A stretch of DNA of 64,000 nucleotides from JABDQW01 sp942492025 (GCA_942492025.1 CALODJ010000008.1:434001-498000); one strand, 5' to 3'. Positions 7,956 to 17,780 are shown, numbered from the stretch's first letter. Translations and numbers: made by a program. Notes: generated by a model from the letters alone, not told the origin.

Positions 7956-10802
7956 ATGGACAAGACCTACAACCCGCAAACGCTCGAACAGAAGTGGTAC
8001 CAGACCTGGGAACAGAACGGTTATTTCAGTCCTGATGCGGACAGCTGGAAGCAGGGCCGACGCGACAGATACTGCATCATGATACCACCGCCCAACGTCA
8101 CAGGGCGGCTGCACATGGGGCACGCTTTCCAGGACACCATCATGGATGCCCTGATCCGATACCACCGTATGAAGGGCGATAAGACCCTTTGGCAGGTCGG
8201 CACCGATCATGCCGGCATCGCCACCCAGATGGTCGTCGAACGCCTGATCAACGCCGAAGGAGAAACCCGCCACGATTATGGCAGGGAAAAATTCACCGAA
8301 AAAGTCTGGGAATGGAAAGAGCATTCCGGTGGCACGATCACCGGGCAACTGCGCCGGATGGGCGCCTCTCTCGACTGGTCTCGTGAACGCTTTACCATGG
8401 ATGAGGGTTTGTCCAACGCGGTGCAGGAAGTGTTTATTCGTCTCTACGAAGAAGGCCTGATCTACCGGGGTAAACGACTGGTGAACTGGGACCCGGTATT
8501 GCACACAGCCGTGTCTGACCTCGAGGTGCTTTCGGCAGAAGAAAACGGCCATATGTGGCACATGCGATATCCACGCAGCAACGGCGCCGGTCATGTTGTC
8601 GTCGCGACCACACGCCCGGAAACACTTCTCGGTGACTGTGCCGTTGCGGTACACCCAACCGATGAGCGCTACAGGTATTTACTGGGTGAATATCTGGACT
8701 TGCCGCTGACCGGCAGGCGCATTCCGGTGATTGCAGATGAGCATGTTGACCCCGAGTTTGGCACCGGCTGTGTCAAGATCACACCGGCACACGACTTCAA
8801 CGACTACCAGGTCTGGCAACGACACAACAGCAAAAATGAACTGCGTGAAATGGTTCATGGCGGCCTGATCAACGTCTTCACCATTGATGCCGCCATCCGG
8901 GCAAACGAAGAAAAGGAAGGCGCACTGATTCCCGAAAAATACATCGGCATGGACCGCTATGATGCCCGTAAACAGATCGTCGCCGACCTCGAGGCTGCCG
9001 GCTTGCTGGAAAAGGTCGCCGATCACAAACTGATGGTGCCCAGGGGCGACCGATCCGGTGCCGTTATAGAGCCTTATCTGACAGACCAGTGGTATGTCAG
9101 CGTCAAACCATTGGCCGAACCGGCCATTAAGGCGGTCGAGATCGGCTATATCAAGTTTGTGCCGGATAACTGGAAAAACACCTATTTCGAATGGATGCGT
9201 AATATTGAGGACTGGTGTATATCCAGACAGATCTGGTGGGGGCACCGCATCCCTGCCTGGTACGACGAGGTCGGCAACGTCTATGTCGGCCGCGACATCG
9301 ATGAGGTGCGCGAGAAAAACCGGCTGCCCGCCGATTTTCAGTTACGGCAGGACGAAGACGTCCTCGATACCTGGTTCTCATCCGCGCTCTGGCCCTTCTC
9401 CACGCTGGGCTGGCCGGAAAAAACACCGGAGCTGGAAGACTTTTATCCGACCAATGTGCTGGTAACGGGTTTTGACATCATCTTCTTCTGGGTCGCGCGC
9501 ATGATCATGATGGGCCTGAAGTTCATGGGCGATGTGCCGTTTCACGAAATCTATATCCACGGCCTGGTGCGCGATGCCGAAGGTCAGAAAATGTCAAAGT
9601 CCAAAGGCAACGTGCTCGATCCGATCGATGTGGTTGACGGCATCGACATCGAGGCGCTGGTCGAAAAGCGAACCAGCGCCGTGATGCAGCCGCACCTGGT
9701 CGAACGCATTGAAAAGATCACGCGCAAGAATTTCCCTGAAGGCATACCTGCTTTTGGCACCGATGCACTGCGTTTCACCTTTGCCGCTCTGGCGACGACG
9801 GGCCGTGACATCGTGCTCGCACCTTCGCGTATCGAGGGCTACCGTAATTACTGTAACAAGCTCTGGAACGCAACGCGCTACGTACTGATGCAAACTCAAG
9901 ACAGGGACACAGGGATTGACAACGTTGATATCGATCTGTCGCTGGCAGACCGCTGGATTATCTCCCGCCTGCAACACATTGAACAAGGTATAGAAAAGCA
10001 CATCAAGAACTATCGCTTCGACCTGTACGCGCAGGAACTGTATGCCTTCGTCTGGGAAGATTATTGTGACTGGTACCTTGAACTGTCCAAACCGGTGCTG
10101 TTCAATGAAAACACGCCGGAGGCGGCGCAACGGGGTACCCGGCAAACGCTGGTCAGGGTACTGGAAACCATCCTGCGGCTGAACCACCCGATTATGCCTT
10201 TCATCACCGAAGAACTCTGGCAAAAGGTGGCACCGCTGACGGGCTATAAAATGCACTCATCCGGCGACACCATCATGACTCAGCCTTTTCCTCAGGCTGA
10301 TGCCGAGAAGATTGACGATAGTGCCGAACGGGAACTTGAATGGGTGAAAACGTTCATCAGCGGTGTACGGCGGATTCGTTCGGAAATGGACATCGCACCG
10401 GGTAAGGCGCTACCGGTATTGCTGCAGAATGCCAGCCAGCAAGACCGGGATATCTTCAACAGCAACCAGGCATTTATATACACCCTGGCAAAGCTCGAAT
10501 CGGCTGAGTGGCTCGACAGCGACCGCAAGGCGCCCGAATCAGCCACTGCACTGGTCGGTGAAATGCAGATTCTGATACCTCTGGCCGGCCTGATTGACAA
10601 GGAAGCGGAGCTGTCGCGTCTCGACAGGGAGATCAGCAAACTGCACGGCAATCTCGACAAAGGTTATGCGAAACTGCAAAATCCAAATTTTGTCGATAAG
10701 GCACCCGCCGCAGTTGTCAAAAAAGAACGTCAGCGCGTTGAGGAAATGGCTAGAGCCAAACAGCAACTCGAACAACAGGCTGAAAAAATTCGCGCCCTGT
10801 GA
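7956..10802 (+). CDS. valS: valyl-tRNA synthetase
   Basis: A class I aminoacyl-tRNA synthetase charging tRNA-Val. It has 948 residues from the ATG at 7956. That start gives MDKTYNPQTLEQKWY, matching the usual N-terminus; an upstream ATG at 7929 would add nine residues but has no ribosome-binding site. The HIGH motif appears as RLHMGHAF and the KMSKS motif as KMSKSKGN. An editing (CP1) domain lies between them, with TTRPETLLGD. The last 65 residues are a C-terminal coiled coil (EAELSRLDREISKLHGNL) typical of ValS. It is essential, and its position after holC is conserved. Confidence 0.97.
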   Translation: MDKTYNPQTLEQKWYQTWEQNGYFSPDADSWKQGRRDRYCIMIPPPNVTGRLHMGHAFQDTIMDALIRYHRMKGDKTLWQVGTDHAGIATQMVVERLINAEGETRHDYGREKFTEKVWEWKEHSGGTITGQLRRMGASLDWSRERFTMDEGLSNAVQEVFIRLYEEGLIYRGKRLVNWDPVLHTAVSDLEVLSAEENGHMWHMRYPRSNGAGHVVVATTRPETLLGDCAVAVHPTDERYRYLLGEYLDLPLTGRRIPVIADEHVDPEFGTGCVKITPAHDFNDYQVWQRHNSKNELREMVHGGLINVFTIDAAIRANEEKEGALIPEKYIGMDRYDARKQIVADLEAAGLLEKVADHKLMVPRGDRSGAVIEPYLTDQWYVSVKPLAEPAIKAVEIGYIKFVPDNWKNTYFEWMRNIEDWCISRQIWWGHRIPAWYDEVGNVYVGRDIDEVREKNRLPADFQLRQDEDVLDTWFSSALWPFSTLGWPEKTPELEDFYPTNVLVTGFDIIFFWVARMIMMGLKFMGDVPFHEIYIHGLVRDAEGQKMSKSKGNVLDPIDVVDGIDIEALVEKRTSAVMQPHLVERIEKITRKNFPEGIPAFGTDALRFTFAALATTGRDIVLAPSRIEGYRNYCNKLWNATRYVLMQTQDRDTGIDNVDIDLSLADRWIISRLQHIEQGIEKHIKNYRFDLYAQELYAFVWEDYCDWYLELSKPVLFNENTPEAAQRGTRQTLVRVLETILRLNHPIMPFITEELWQKVAPLTGYKMHSSGDTIMTQPFPQADAEKIDDSAERELEWVKTFISGVRRIRSEMDIAPGKALPVLLQNASQQDRDIFNSNQAFIYTLAKLESAEWLDSDRKAPESATALVGEMQILIPLAGLIDKEAELSRLDREISKLHGNLDKGYAKLQNPNFVDKAPAAVVKKERQRVEEMARAKQQLEQQAEKIRAL

Positions 10803-10882
10803 TGGCCTGACATACTGGGACTTGCACAGCAACGCCGTGTCGCTGTAATCTGATGCTGTAGATATCGAACCTGGGTCATGCA

Positions 10883-11434
10883 ATGCAAACGCCAGACAAA
10901 CAAGAGCAAATCATTCGAACCCATGCCGGTCTGATTATCGGCGTCGTTCAGAGTATTCACAATTCTGATTTAAGGCCTCAAATGGAACAGGCACTGGCGA
11001 TTTCTGAACAGAACGGCTGGGACAAACTGGTCGCCGCCATTCGCAAAATCATGAATGGCAGCAGAGATGAGAACGTATTTAACGGGCTGGATGATGAAGA
11101 CAGCGTAATTGTTGGCGCCATTCTGCAAGGCCTGCAGGACCCCAACACCCTGCCTAAACCGGATGACAAAGCCGACGCAACTCTGGCCGCACCGATGCTG
11201 GCAAACCTGATCAACGATGCAAGACGCGGTGATCACAATGCCGTGATCATGCTGGGTGGGATGGCTGAGCAGATGTCCATGCCAGGCGGTGACATGGCCA
11301 AGGTCGGCGCTATCCTGAAAGATCTTATCGACGGCGAGCGCGATGTCGACAAGCTTTGCGACAAGGTCGGTCCCCAGGGCGAATCATTGATCGTGCAGAT
11401 ACTCCAGGAACTGGGCAAGCTGGAAGTGCATTGA
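10883..11434 (+). CDS. conserved hypothetical protein
   Basis: A 183-residue soluble protein of unknown function, 80 bp downstream of valS. It appears all-helical, with a repeated pattern of short helices: THAGLIIGVVQSIHN, GWDKLVAAIRKIMNG and VGAILQGLQDPNTL, then MLANLINDARRGDHNAVIMLGGMAEQM. It contains no cysteine pairs of note, no membrane segment and no signal peptide. The composition and codon use look native. It may be co-transcribed with valS, but no function is inferred. Confidence 0.75.
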   Translation: MQTPDKQEQIIRTHAGLIIGVVQSIHNSDLRPQMEQALAISEQNGWDKLVAAIRKIMNGSRDENVFNGLDDEDSVIVGAILQGLQDPNTLPKPDDKADATLAAPMLANLINDARRGDHNAVIMLGGMAEQMSMPGGDMAKVGAILKDLIDGERDVDKLCDKVGPQGESLIVQILQELGKLEVH

Positions 11435-11493
11435 TCCGTTCACGGCGAGTACGTGTTTTTTCACCGCAGAGAAGGCACAGGATTGTGCCGTGA

Positions 11494-13083
11494 TCAGGCG
11501 TAGATACCGTGTTCGCGGGTTGCCAGGAAGCTCATTTCCGGCCATTTTTCCACGGTCATATCCAGATTGACACGTGTTGGCGCAATATAGGCAAGATCGC
11601 CGGCGTGATCGAGCGCCAGGTTGTTGCTGTGCCTGTCCTTGAATCTGGCCAGCTCCTTGTCGTTATCACAAACCACCCATCTTGCCGTCGTCACATTGAC
11701 GTTCTCAAAACTGCAATCGACGCCGTATTCATCCTTGAGGCGGTGCTTGACGACTTCAAACTGCAGCACACCGACGGCACCCAGTATCAGATCATTATTA
11801 TTCAACGGCCGATAGAGCTGCGTTGCACCCTCTTCGCATAACTGAATCAGCCCTTTTTGCAGGGCTTTCATTTTGAGCGGGTCTCGCAGCTGTGCGCGCC
11901 TGAACAACTCAGGCGCAAAGTTGGGTATACCGGTAAATACCAGGTCTTCACCCTGGGTGAACGTATCCCCGATGCGCATGGTGCCATGATTATGCAGTCC
12001 GATAATATCACCGGGATAGGCTTCCTCGACATGCTCCCTGTCTGATGCCATGAAGGTCAGCGCATCGGCGAGTTTGATGTCTTTGCCGATTCGAACGTGT
12101 TTGACTTTCATGCCTTTATTGTAAATGCCGGAACAGATGCGCACGAACGCGATACGGTCACGGTGACCGGGATCCATATTGGCCTGTATCTTGAACACGA
12201 AGCCGCTGAATTTTTCTTCTTCCGGCCTGACAATACGGCTTTGAGTTTCGCGTTGCCGTGGCGCGGGCGCGTATGCATCCAGTGCATCGAGCAGTTCTTT
12301 CACACCGAAATTATTGATACCGGAGCCAAAAAACACCGGTGTCATTTCACCTCGATTATAGGCATCGATATCAAATTCATGACTGGCTCCCTTGACCAGT
12401 TCAATTTCTTCGCGCAGCTGTTCAGCAACTGCCCCCAGAATCTCATCGAGTTGTGGATTATCCAGACCTTCGATGACATCGCCGTGCTGTATTTTACCGC
12501 CGTGGGTGGCGGTGAACAGATGCACACTGTCGTCGACCAGATTGAAGACGCCTCTGAACTGCTTGCCCATACCAATTGGCCAGGTTATCGGTGCACACTG
12601 GATATTGAGTATATCCTCGACTTCATCCATCAAATCGATAGGATCGCGTGCTTCACGGTCCATTTTATTGACGAAAGTGATGATCGGTGTGGTACGTAAG
12701 CGGCACACATCCATCAACTTGATAGTACGCTCTTCCACACCCTTGGCGGCATCGATAACCATCAGGGCAGAATCCACCGCGGTCAGGGTACGATAGGTAT
12801 CCTCGGAAAAATCTGCATGTCCCGGTGTATCCAGCAGATTGATGATGCTGTCCTTATAGGGGAACTGCATCACCGAGGATGTTACCGAGATACCCCGCTG
12901 TTTTTCCAGCTCCATCCAGTCTGATGTCGCGTGTCTTGCCGCTTTGCGCCCCTTTACGGTGCCCGCGAGCTGAATGGCACCACCGAACAGCAGCAGCTTT
13001 TCGGTGAGTGTGGTTTTACCCGCATCGGGGTGGGAGATGATGGCGAAAGTGCGACGCTGCTTGACTCGTTCGAGGTATGACAT
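11494..13083 (-). CDS. prfC: peptide chain release factor 3 (RF3)
   Basis: A 529-residue translational GTPase that removes RF1/RF2 from the ribosome after termination. The G1 P-loop is SHPDAGKTTLTEK (residues 17-29), switch motifs follow (RGISVTSSVMQF), G3 is DTPGHADFSEDTYRT and G4 is NKMDREARDP. Domain II and the RF3 C-terminal domain (VGVLQFEVVKHRLKDEYGVD) complete the normal length. It is monocistronic on the minus strand, with a repeat-filled region upstream. Confidence 0.97.
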   Translation of the reverse strand: MSYLERVKQRRTFAIISHPDAGKTTLTEKLLLFGGAIQLAGTVKGRKAARHATSDWMELEKQRGISVTSSVMQFPYKDSIINLLDTPGHADFSEDTYRTLTAVDSALMVIDAAKGVEERTIKLMDVCRLRTTPIITFVNKMDREARDPIDLMDEVEDILNIQCAPITWPIGMGKQFRGVFNLVDDSVHLFTATHGGKIQHGDVIEGLDNPQLDEILGAVAEQLREEIELVKGASHEFDIDAYNRGEMTPVFFGSGINNFGVKELLDALDAYAPAPRQRETQSRIVRPEEEKFSGFVFKIQANMDPGHRDRIAFVRICSGIYNKGMKVKHVRIGKDIKLADALTFMASDREHVEEAYPGDIIGLHNHGTMRIGDTFTQGEDLVFTGIPNFAPELFRRAQLRDPLKMKALQKGLIQLCEEGATQLYRPLNNNDLILGAVGVLQFEVVKHRLKDEYGVDCSFENVNVTTARWVVCDNDKELARFKDRHSNNLALDHAGDLAYIAPTRVNLDMTVEKWPEMSFLATREHGIYA

Positions 13084-13240
13084 GGGCGAGGCATTATACA
13101 GCGTTGCTCGCCAGTTGAAAGACCTTAACCGGGCATACTGACGTCAGGCTCTTTGCCGAAACAGGAGCTGTGGCAGGACACTGGAAAAACAGCATCACCA
13201 CAAAGGCAAAGAGTGCAGAGGATTTTATTTTTGGTTTGGC

Positions 13241-13285
13241 AGCGACTTTAGTCGCGAACTCCAACAATTCGCGACTAAAGTCGCT
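13241..13285. repeat. REP-like palindrome (agcgacttnagtcgcgaa type)
   Basis: An 18-bp perfect inverted repeat, AGCGACTTTAGTCGCGAA at 13241-13258 and its complement at 13268-13285, separated by 9 nt. The same palindrome with one base changed occurs upstream of clpB (48683-48731). Flanking it is a 'cctccgcgtctctgcgg' stretch that also accompanies the clpB copy. Such hairpins are typical of dispersed extragenic palindromes. Confidence 0.8.
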
Positions 13286-13368
13286 ACGAAAACCAGCAGT
13301 TTTCTCTCCGCCTCCGCGTCTCTGCGGTGACATCATTCGTTGAAAAACACGTAAATTCGAACAGACTC

Positions 13369-13616
13369 CTAGCCCGCATTTCTCACCAGGATCACGGGAG
13401 CAGGCGCAGGATTCGTGTGCGTAAGCGCCGCTCTGGAGCGAAAAGCGTAGCAATAGCTACGGTTTGAGTGAAGAGCAAGCGTACGGACACGAAGACCAGC
13501 CTGAACCGTGACAGGCATCCTTGAATAACACTCTGTATTTTGATCATCCGCGCTTCACTCCAAAAAACCAATGCCTTACCAGTATTACACGCCGCCTGGT
13601 GAGAAATGCGGACTAG
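13369..13616 (+). mobile_element. MITE-like element, family A, copy 1 (248 bp)
   Basis: A non-coding element bounded by CTAG on both sides (13369-13372 and 13613-13616). Its inverted termini are CCCGCATTTCTCACCAGG and CCTGGTGAGAAATGCGGA. Homologous full copies lie at 44403-44716 (same orientation) and 55270-55517 (opposite orientation, also 248 bp). No transposase is encoded. The identical 4-bp flanks of YTAR type suggest target duplication by an IS5-group transposase acting in trans. The right-hand CTAG provides the TAG stop of rimI. Confidence 0.8.
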
Positions 13617-14125
13617 ATACCCAGCATCGGGTCGAAATCCGATATCAGACTCTTGGCAAGAATAATCGCGTCTTCACGACCATCGTGATCAGGATAATAG
13701 CCCGCTCGCGTACCCAGTTGGTGGAAATTGGCTGAAAGGTATAACTGGATGGCGATAATATTGGATTGCCTGACTTCGAGCAGGATCGTGTCTGCGCCTG
13801 CCTCACTTGCGGTTTGCGTCAGATGATCCAGCATCAAACGGCCGATCCCTCTACTCTGGTAATCCGGGTGTACACACAGATTCAGCACGTGCGCCTCGGC
13901 ACCATTCAGCATGACGATACCGTATGCGATGACGACCTTGTCATGCTGGTATACCCAGCAGCTATAGCCGACACGCAGACAATCCCGAAAAATACCTAAG
14001 GTCCAGGGATGCTCGTAAGCCGCTATTTCAATATCAATGACGCTGCCCAGATCATCGCCTGTCATCTCGCGAATAGTGTCATCCGGAGCCATTTTCACTT
14101 TCAGACTGTCAGGTTGAGCTGCCAT
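13613..14125 (-). CDS. rimI: ribosomal protein S18-alanine N-acetyltransferase
   Basis: A GNAT-family acetyltransferase expected to modify the N-terminal Ala of ribosomal protein S18. It has 170 residues from the ATG at 14125; an alternative in-frame ATG at 14092 gives 159, closer to the usual length, and neither has a clear ribosome-binding site. The acetyl-CoA-binding motif A is seen in NLCVHPDYQSRGIGRLML, followed by LEVRQSNIIAIQLY. It overlaps the end of the glycosylase gene and is probably co-transcribed with it. Its TAG stop lies exactly on the terminal CTAG of a MITE, so the original C-terminus may have been altered by the insertion. Confidence 0.85.
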   Translation of the reverse strand: MAAQPDSLKVKMAPDDTIREMTGDDLGSVIDIEIAAYEHPWTLGIFRDCLRVGYSCWVYQHDKVVIAYGIVMLNGAEAHVLNLCVHPDYQSRGIGRLMLDHLTQTASEAGADTILLEVRQSNIIAIQLYLSANFHQLGTRAGYYPDHDGREDAIILAKSLISDFDPMLGI

Positions 14126-14768
14126 CGTTGGTCAAGAAGGATTTTACACGCTTCAGATCCTGCCAGGATTTACGCTTTTCAACAGGTTTACGCAACAGAT
14201 AGGCTGGATGATAACTCACGATCAGCGGAATTCCAGCATATTGATGTGTTTGGCCTCGCAGTGCCGCGAGGCTGCGATCGGTGTTCAACAGATGGTGCGC
14301 GGCTATGCGCCCGAGGACGAGAATGAGGTCAGGCTGAATCAATGCTATTTGCTGTCGCAACCAGGAATCACAGGCCTGCGCTTCCTCGGGCCTGGGATCA
14401 CGGTTGTTCGGCGGGCGGCATTTCAGGACATTGGCGATATAGACCTGTTCTCGCTGAAAACCGATCGCCGCAAGCATTGCATTCAGTAGCTGACCGGCAC
14501 GGCCGACAAAGGGTTCGCCCTGCAGGTCCTCGTCCCTGCCCGGTGCTTCACCGACAATCAGCAGCCGCGCATTTTTATCACCCACACCGAATACGGTCTG
14601 GGTGCGAGACTGATGCAATTCGCACCGGGTGCAGCTTGCCACAGCCTGTTCAAGTTGCTGCCAGGCCACATCATCACGGACGGGTTCGCCGATCACGGTA
14701 CCATCATCCGGCATCTCGAGCGATTGCCAGAGCTGAATACCCATTACATCCAGATAGTAGCGACGCAT
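14109..14768 (-). CDS. uracil-DNA glycosylase, family 4 (iron-sulfur type)
   Basis: A 219-residue family-4 UDG, which excises uracil from DNA and carries a [4Fe-4S] cluster. Cluster cysteines are visible in CTRCELHQSRT and, further on, C-x14-C in CRPPNNRDPRPEEAQACD. The catalytic motif region is GEAPGRDEDLQGEPFVGRAG, and the second motif is VSYHPAYLLR. The start at 14768 (MRRYYLDVMGIQLW) is preferred: GGAA precedes it and YYL-MGIQ is the typical family N-terminus. A longer reading from 14825 would run nearly into leuA. It is coupled with rimI downstream. Confidence 0.92.
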   Translation of the reverse strand: MRRYYLDVMGIQLWQSLEMPDDGTVIGEPVRDDVAWQQLEQAVASCTRCELHQSRTQTVFGVGDKNARLLIVGEAPGRDEDLQGEPFVGRAGQLLNAMLAAIGFQREQVYIANVLKCRPPNNRDPRPEEAQACDSWLRQQIALIQPDLILVLGRIAAHHLLNTDRSLAALRGQTHQYAGIPLIVSYHPAYLLRKPVEKRKSWQDLKRVKSFLTNDGSST

Positions 14769-14828
14769 ACTTTCCGTCAAACAACATCCCGCATTATTTT
14801 TACCGCTTACGGACGCCAAACCCATACC

Positions 14829-16376
14829 TCAAACATCACCGTGCTGAGGATGCTCACGGGCTTCAGAATGCAACAGCTTGTTGAGCGCATTGATATAGGC
14901 GTTGGTCGAGGCTATCACGATATCGGTATCCGCACCCTGGCCGTTGACAATAAGCCCCGATTTCTCCAGTCGCACGGTCACCTCACCCTGGGCGTCTGTA
15001 CCGCTGGTAATATTATTCACGGAATACAGCTGCAAATGCGTGTCGCTGTGCACCACGGATTCTATGGCCCTGAACGCCGCGTCCACCGGCCCGCTGCCAT
15101 CTGAAGCCGCCTTGACTTCCTTACCATCGATACAAAGCACAAGCGTCGCATTGGGTGTTTCTCCGGTTTCCGAACAGACATGAAGACTCACCAGCTGGAA
15201 GCGTTCATTTTCAATGGTCCAGTTGCTGTCAGCCACCAGCGCCTGAAGGTCCTCGTCATAGACTTCATGTTTCTTGTCAGCCAGATCCTTGAAACGGGTA
15301 AACGCTGCATTGAGTTCATGCTCGGAATTGAACTCGAAGTTAAGTTCCTGCAATCGCGTCTTGAAGGCGTTTCTACCCGAGTGTTTACCCAGAACAATAC
15401 GGTTGGTCGCCCAACCGACGTCTTGCGCGCGCATGATTTCATAGGTTTCCCTGCTCTTGAGCACGCCGTCTTGATGTATGCCTGATTCGTGTGCAAAGGC
15501 ATTGGCACCAACAATCGCCTTGTTGGGCTGAACCGGAAATCCGGTAATTCCGGAAACCAGCCGTGAGCAAGGTACGATCTGGGTGGTATCGAGCGAAGTA
15601 TCGCAGCTGAAAATATCCTGCCGCGTACGCACCGCCATGACGATTTCTTCAAGTGAAGCGTTACCCGCGCGCTCACCCAAGCCATTGATCGTACATTCAA
15701 CCTGGCGGGCACCATTGAGTACCGCAGCGAGTGAATTACCTACCGCAAGGCCCAGGTCGTTATGACAATGCACAGAGAAAATTGCCTTGTCAGAATTCGG
15801 TATGCGTTCAATCAGACGCCTGATCAATTCACCAAACTGGTGCGGGATATTGTAGCCTACTGTATCCGGAATATTGATCGTAGTGGCACCCGCATCGATC
15901 ACCGCTTCGATAATCCTGCAAAGGAAATCCAGTTCCGAACGTCCGGCATCCTCCGGCGAAAACTCAACATTATCGGTAAAGCTGCGCGCGAGCTCGACCG
16001 CTTTCACTGCCTGTTCGACAACCTGATCCGGCTGCATGCGCAATTTTTTCTCCATATGTATCGGTGACGTAGCAATGAAGGTGTGAATCCGGGCCGAATT
16101 CGCGCCTTGCAGCGCTTCGCCAGCACGCTTGATATCCTTGTCCAGCGCACGCGCGAGCCCGCACACTGTACTGTCCTTGATAGCCTGGGCAACCGCCGAA
16201 ACTGACTCGAAATCACCCTGACTGGCGATCGGAAAACCGGCTTCGATGACGTCGACGTGCATACGCTCCAGCGCCTTGGCGATACGCACCTTTTCGTCCC
16301 GGGTCATCGAAGCGCCCGGACTTTGTTCCCCATCTCGAAGTGTGGTGTCAAAAATGACAAGATTGTCGTTACTCAT
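14829..16376 (-). CDS. leuA: 2-isopropylmalate synthase
   Basis: The first committed step of leucine synthesis: condensation of acetyl-CoA with 2-oxoisovalerate. The 515-residue protein has the signature FDTTLRDGEQSPGASM near the N-terminus and the HCHNDLGLAVGNSLAAVLNG metal/substrate motif in the TIM barrel. A C-terminal LeuA dimer regulatory domain from about residue 385 is the site of leucine feedback inhibition. GGAG precedes the ATG by about 10 nt. It stands downstream of ilvBHC-pssA, a common gammaproteobacterial order. Confidence 0.97.
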   Translation of the reverse strand: MSNDNLVIFDTTLRDGEQSPGASMTRDEKVRIAKALERMHVDVIEAGFPIASQGDFESVSAVAQAIKDSTVCGLARALDKDIKRAGEALQGANSARIHTFIATSPIHMEKKLRMQPDQVVEQAVKAVELARSFTDNVEFSPEDAGRSELDFLCRIIEAVIDAGATTINIPDTVGYNIPHQFGELIRRLIERIPNSDKAIFSVHCHNDLGLAVGNSLAAVLNGARQVECTINGLGERAGNASLEEIVMAVRTRQDIFSCDTSLDTTQIVPCSRLVSGITGFPVQPNKAIVGANAFAHESGIHQDGVLKSRETYEIMRAQDVGWATNRIVLGKHSGRNAFKTRLQELNFEFNSEHELNAAFTRFKDLADKKHEVYDEDLQALVADSNWTIENERFQLVSLHVCSETGETPNATLVLCIDGKEVKAASDGSGPVDAAFRAIESVVHSDTHLQLYSVNNITSGTDAQGEVTVRLEKSGLIVNGQGADTDIVIASTNAYINALNKLLHSEAREHPQHGDV

Positions 16377-16647
16377 GACCTGCTCCGCATAATGTTGCGA
16401 TTGTAAACTAGAAATTGATTGCGTATCGCCTCGCCAGGGCTTGAATGTTCTGCCTTACGGCAGTAGCAGGAACAGGGTTACGAAGAGAATGGCAGATCCA
16501 TACGCTACCCGCTCCAGGCGCTCAACCCGAGCGTAGCTTGAGGCAGCGACGTGTGAAATGGTACGGTTCATCAGTTGAAATTTGCGTTTAATGCACCTTT
16601 AGCAATAAATATAACGACTCTGTGGACAATAAACAAGTGGCACCCGC

Positions 16648-17406
16648 TCATTCCGCTCGCTGCGAACGCTTGCGAATACGGCGCACCACCGAAAGCACCG
16701 GGCCGGACATCGCGTAAAGAAAGAAACCGGTGAACAGGACCACCGGCGGATTCATCGCGAATAATACGAAAATCAGCACGACGATCAGGATCATGAAAAA
16801 CGGCACCCGATTCTGGAAGTCGATGTCCTTGAAACTGTAATAAGACACCTTGCTGACCATCAGAATACCGATAACGACTGTGAGCAGCCACGCCAGATAG
16901 GCAACATCTTCGCCCGCAATGTTCTCATCAAAACAAAGCCAGACCATGCCGACGATAACAGCAGCAGCCGAAGGGCTGGGCAGCCCCTGAAAGTAACGTT
17001 TGTCAGTGCTGCTGGCCTTCGTGTTGAATCGCGCCAGACGAAGCGCCGCAGCAACGGCATAGATGAAGGCTGCCAGCCAGCCCAGTTTACCCATCTGCCA
17101 GCTGATATCGCGCATGGATGACAGCGACCATTCATACATGACCAGCGCAGGTGCCAGACCAAACGATGCCAGATCAGCCAGGCTGTCGTATTCGGCACCA
17201 AAATCGCTCTGCGTGTTGGTCATGCGGGCGACGCGACCATCCACACCATCCAGAATCATCGCAATGACGATCGCAACCGCTGCCTGTTCAAACTTGTCGT
17301 TGGTCGCAGCGACGATCGCATAAAAACCGGAAAAGAACGCAGCCGTGGTGAACAGGTTCGGCAACAGATAGATGCCTCGGCTTTTTTTAGGCGTTTCTTC
17401 TTCCAT
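16648..17406 (-). CDS. pssA: CDP-diacylglycerol-serine O-phosphatidyltransferase
   Basis: A membrane enzyme making phosphatidylserine, the precursor of phosphatidylethanolamine. This 252-residue protein is the integral-membrane CDP-alcohol phosphotransferase type, not the peripheral E. coli type. The catalytic motif D-x2-D-G-x2-A-R-x8-G-x3-D-x3-D is complete, from DGVDGRVARM to GAEYDSLAD (residues about 54-80). Six to eight hydrophobic helices are visible. Its place between ilvC and leuA is a known conserved order with no metabolic link. Confidence 0.94.
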   Translation of the reverse strand: MEEETPKKSRGIYLLPNLFTTAAFFSGFYAIVAATNDKFEQAAVAIVIAMILDGVDGRVARMTNTQSDFGAEYDSLADLASFGLAPALVMYEWSLSSMRDISWQMGKLGWLAAFIYAVAAALRLARFNTKASSTDKRYFQGLPSPSAAAVIVGMVWLCFDENIAGEDVAYLAWLLTVVIGILMVSKVSYYSFKDIDFQNRVPFFMILIVVLIFVLFAMNPPVVLFTGFFLYAMSGPVLSVVRRIRKRSQRAE

Positions 17407-17780
17407 AAGCAGAAGAATAGCCTATTTCAGCAACGACTGAAATAAAAAAGGCACCTTGAGTCACTGTTTCATTGCGCAAAACATCGCTCAGGTAAATTTG
17501 TTTAAAGACGCAACGGGCGCAAAGTTAAAATCAAACACATGCATCCACCCATACGGTCATTTATGCGTCGTTGCGCGTCGCGATAACGACATGGCAATCT
17601 CCAGCAGTCGTCAGATTCGAAAGATTGCTTCGCTTCGCTCGCAATGACCGCTTTTGATCAGGAGCGACATCAGTGGCATTTGCGTTTATTCGCGTTCATT
17701 TGCGGACTGAAACGTCTGCGCCCTTTGCGTGTTTGCGGTGAGAAAAAGTTGCCACCTGCCACACGTAGGCGAACCGGCCC
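17407..17780. other. ilvC-pssA intergenic region with REP-like sequences
   Basis: A 374-bp gap with no gene. It holds 'aaagacgcaacgggcgcaaag' style repeats near 17505-17525. An imperfect inverted pair follows, with 'atggcaatctc' near 17590 and 'agattgcttcgcttcgctcgcaatgac' spread over 17620-17648; this is a sequence type seen as an extragenic repeat in many proteobacteria. A 'ccctttgcgtgtttgcggtgag' stretch lies near 17721-17742. No clear promoter or terminator was found. Confidence 0.45.

Noticed and set aside
13094..13453. 119-codon minus-strand frame
   Set aside because: It spans the REP palindrome and part of MITE copy 1 and has repeat composition; not a gene.
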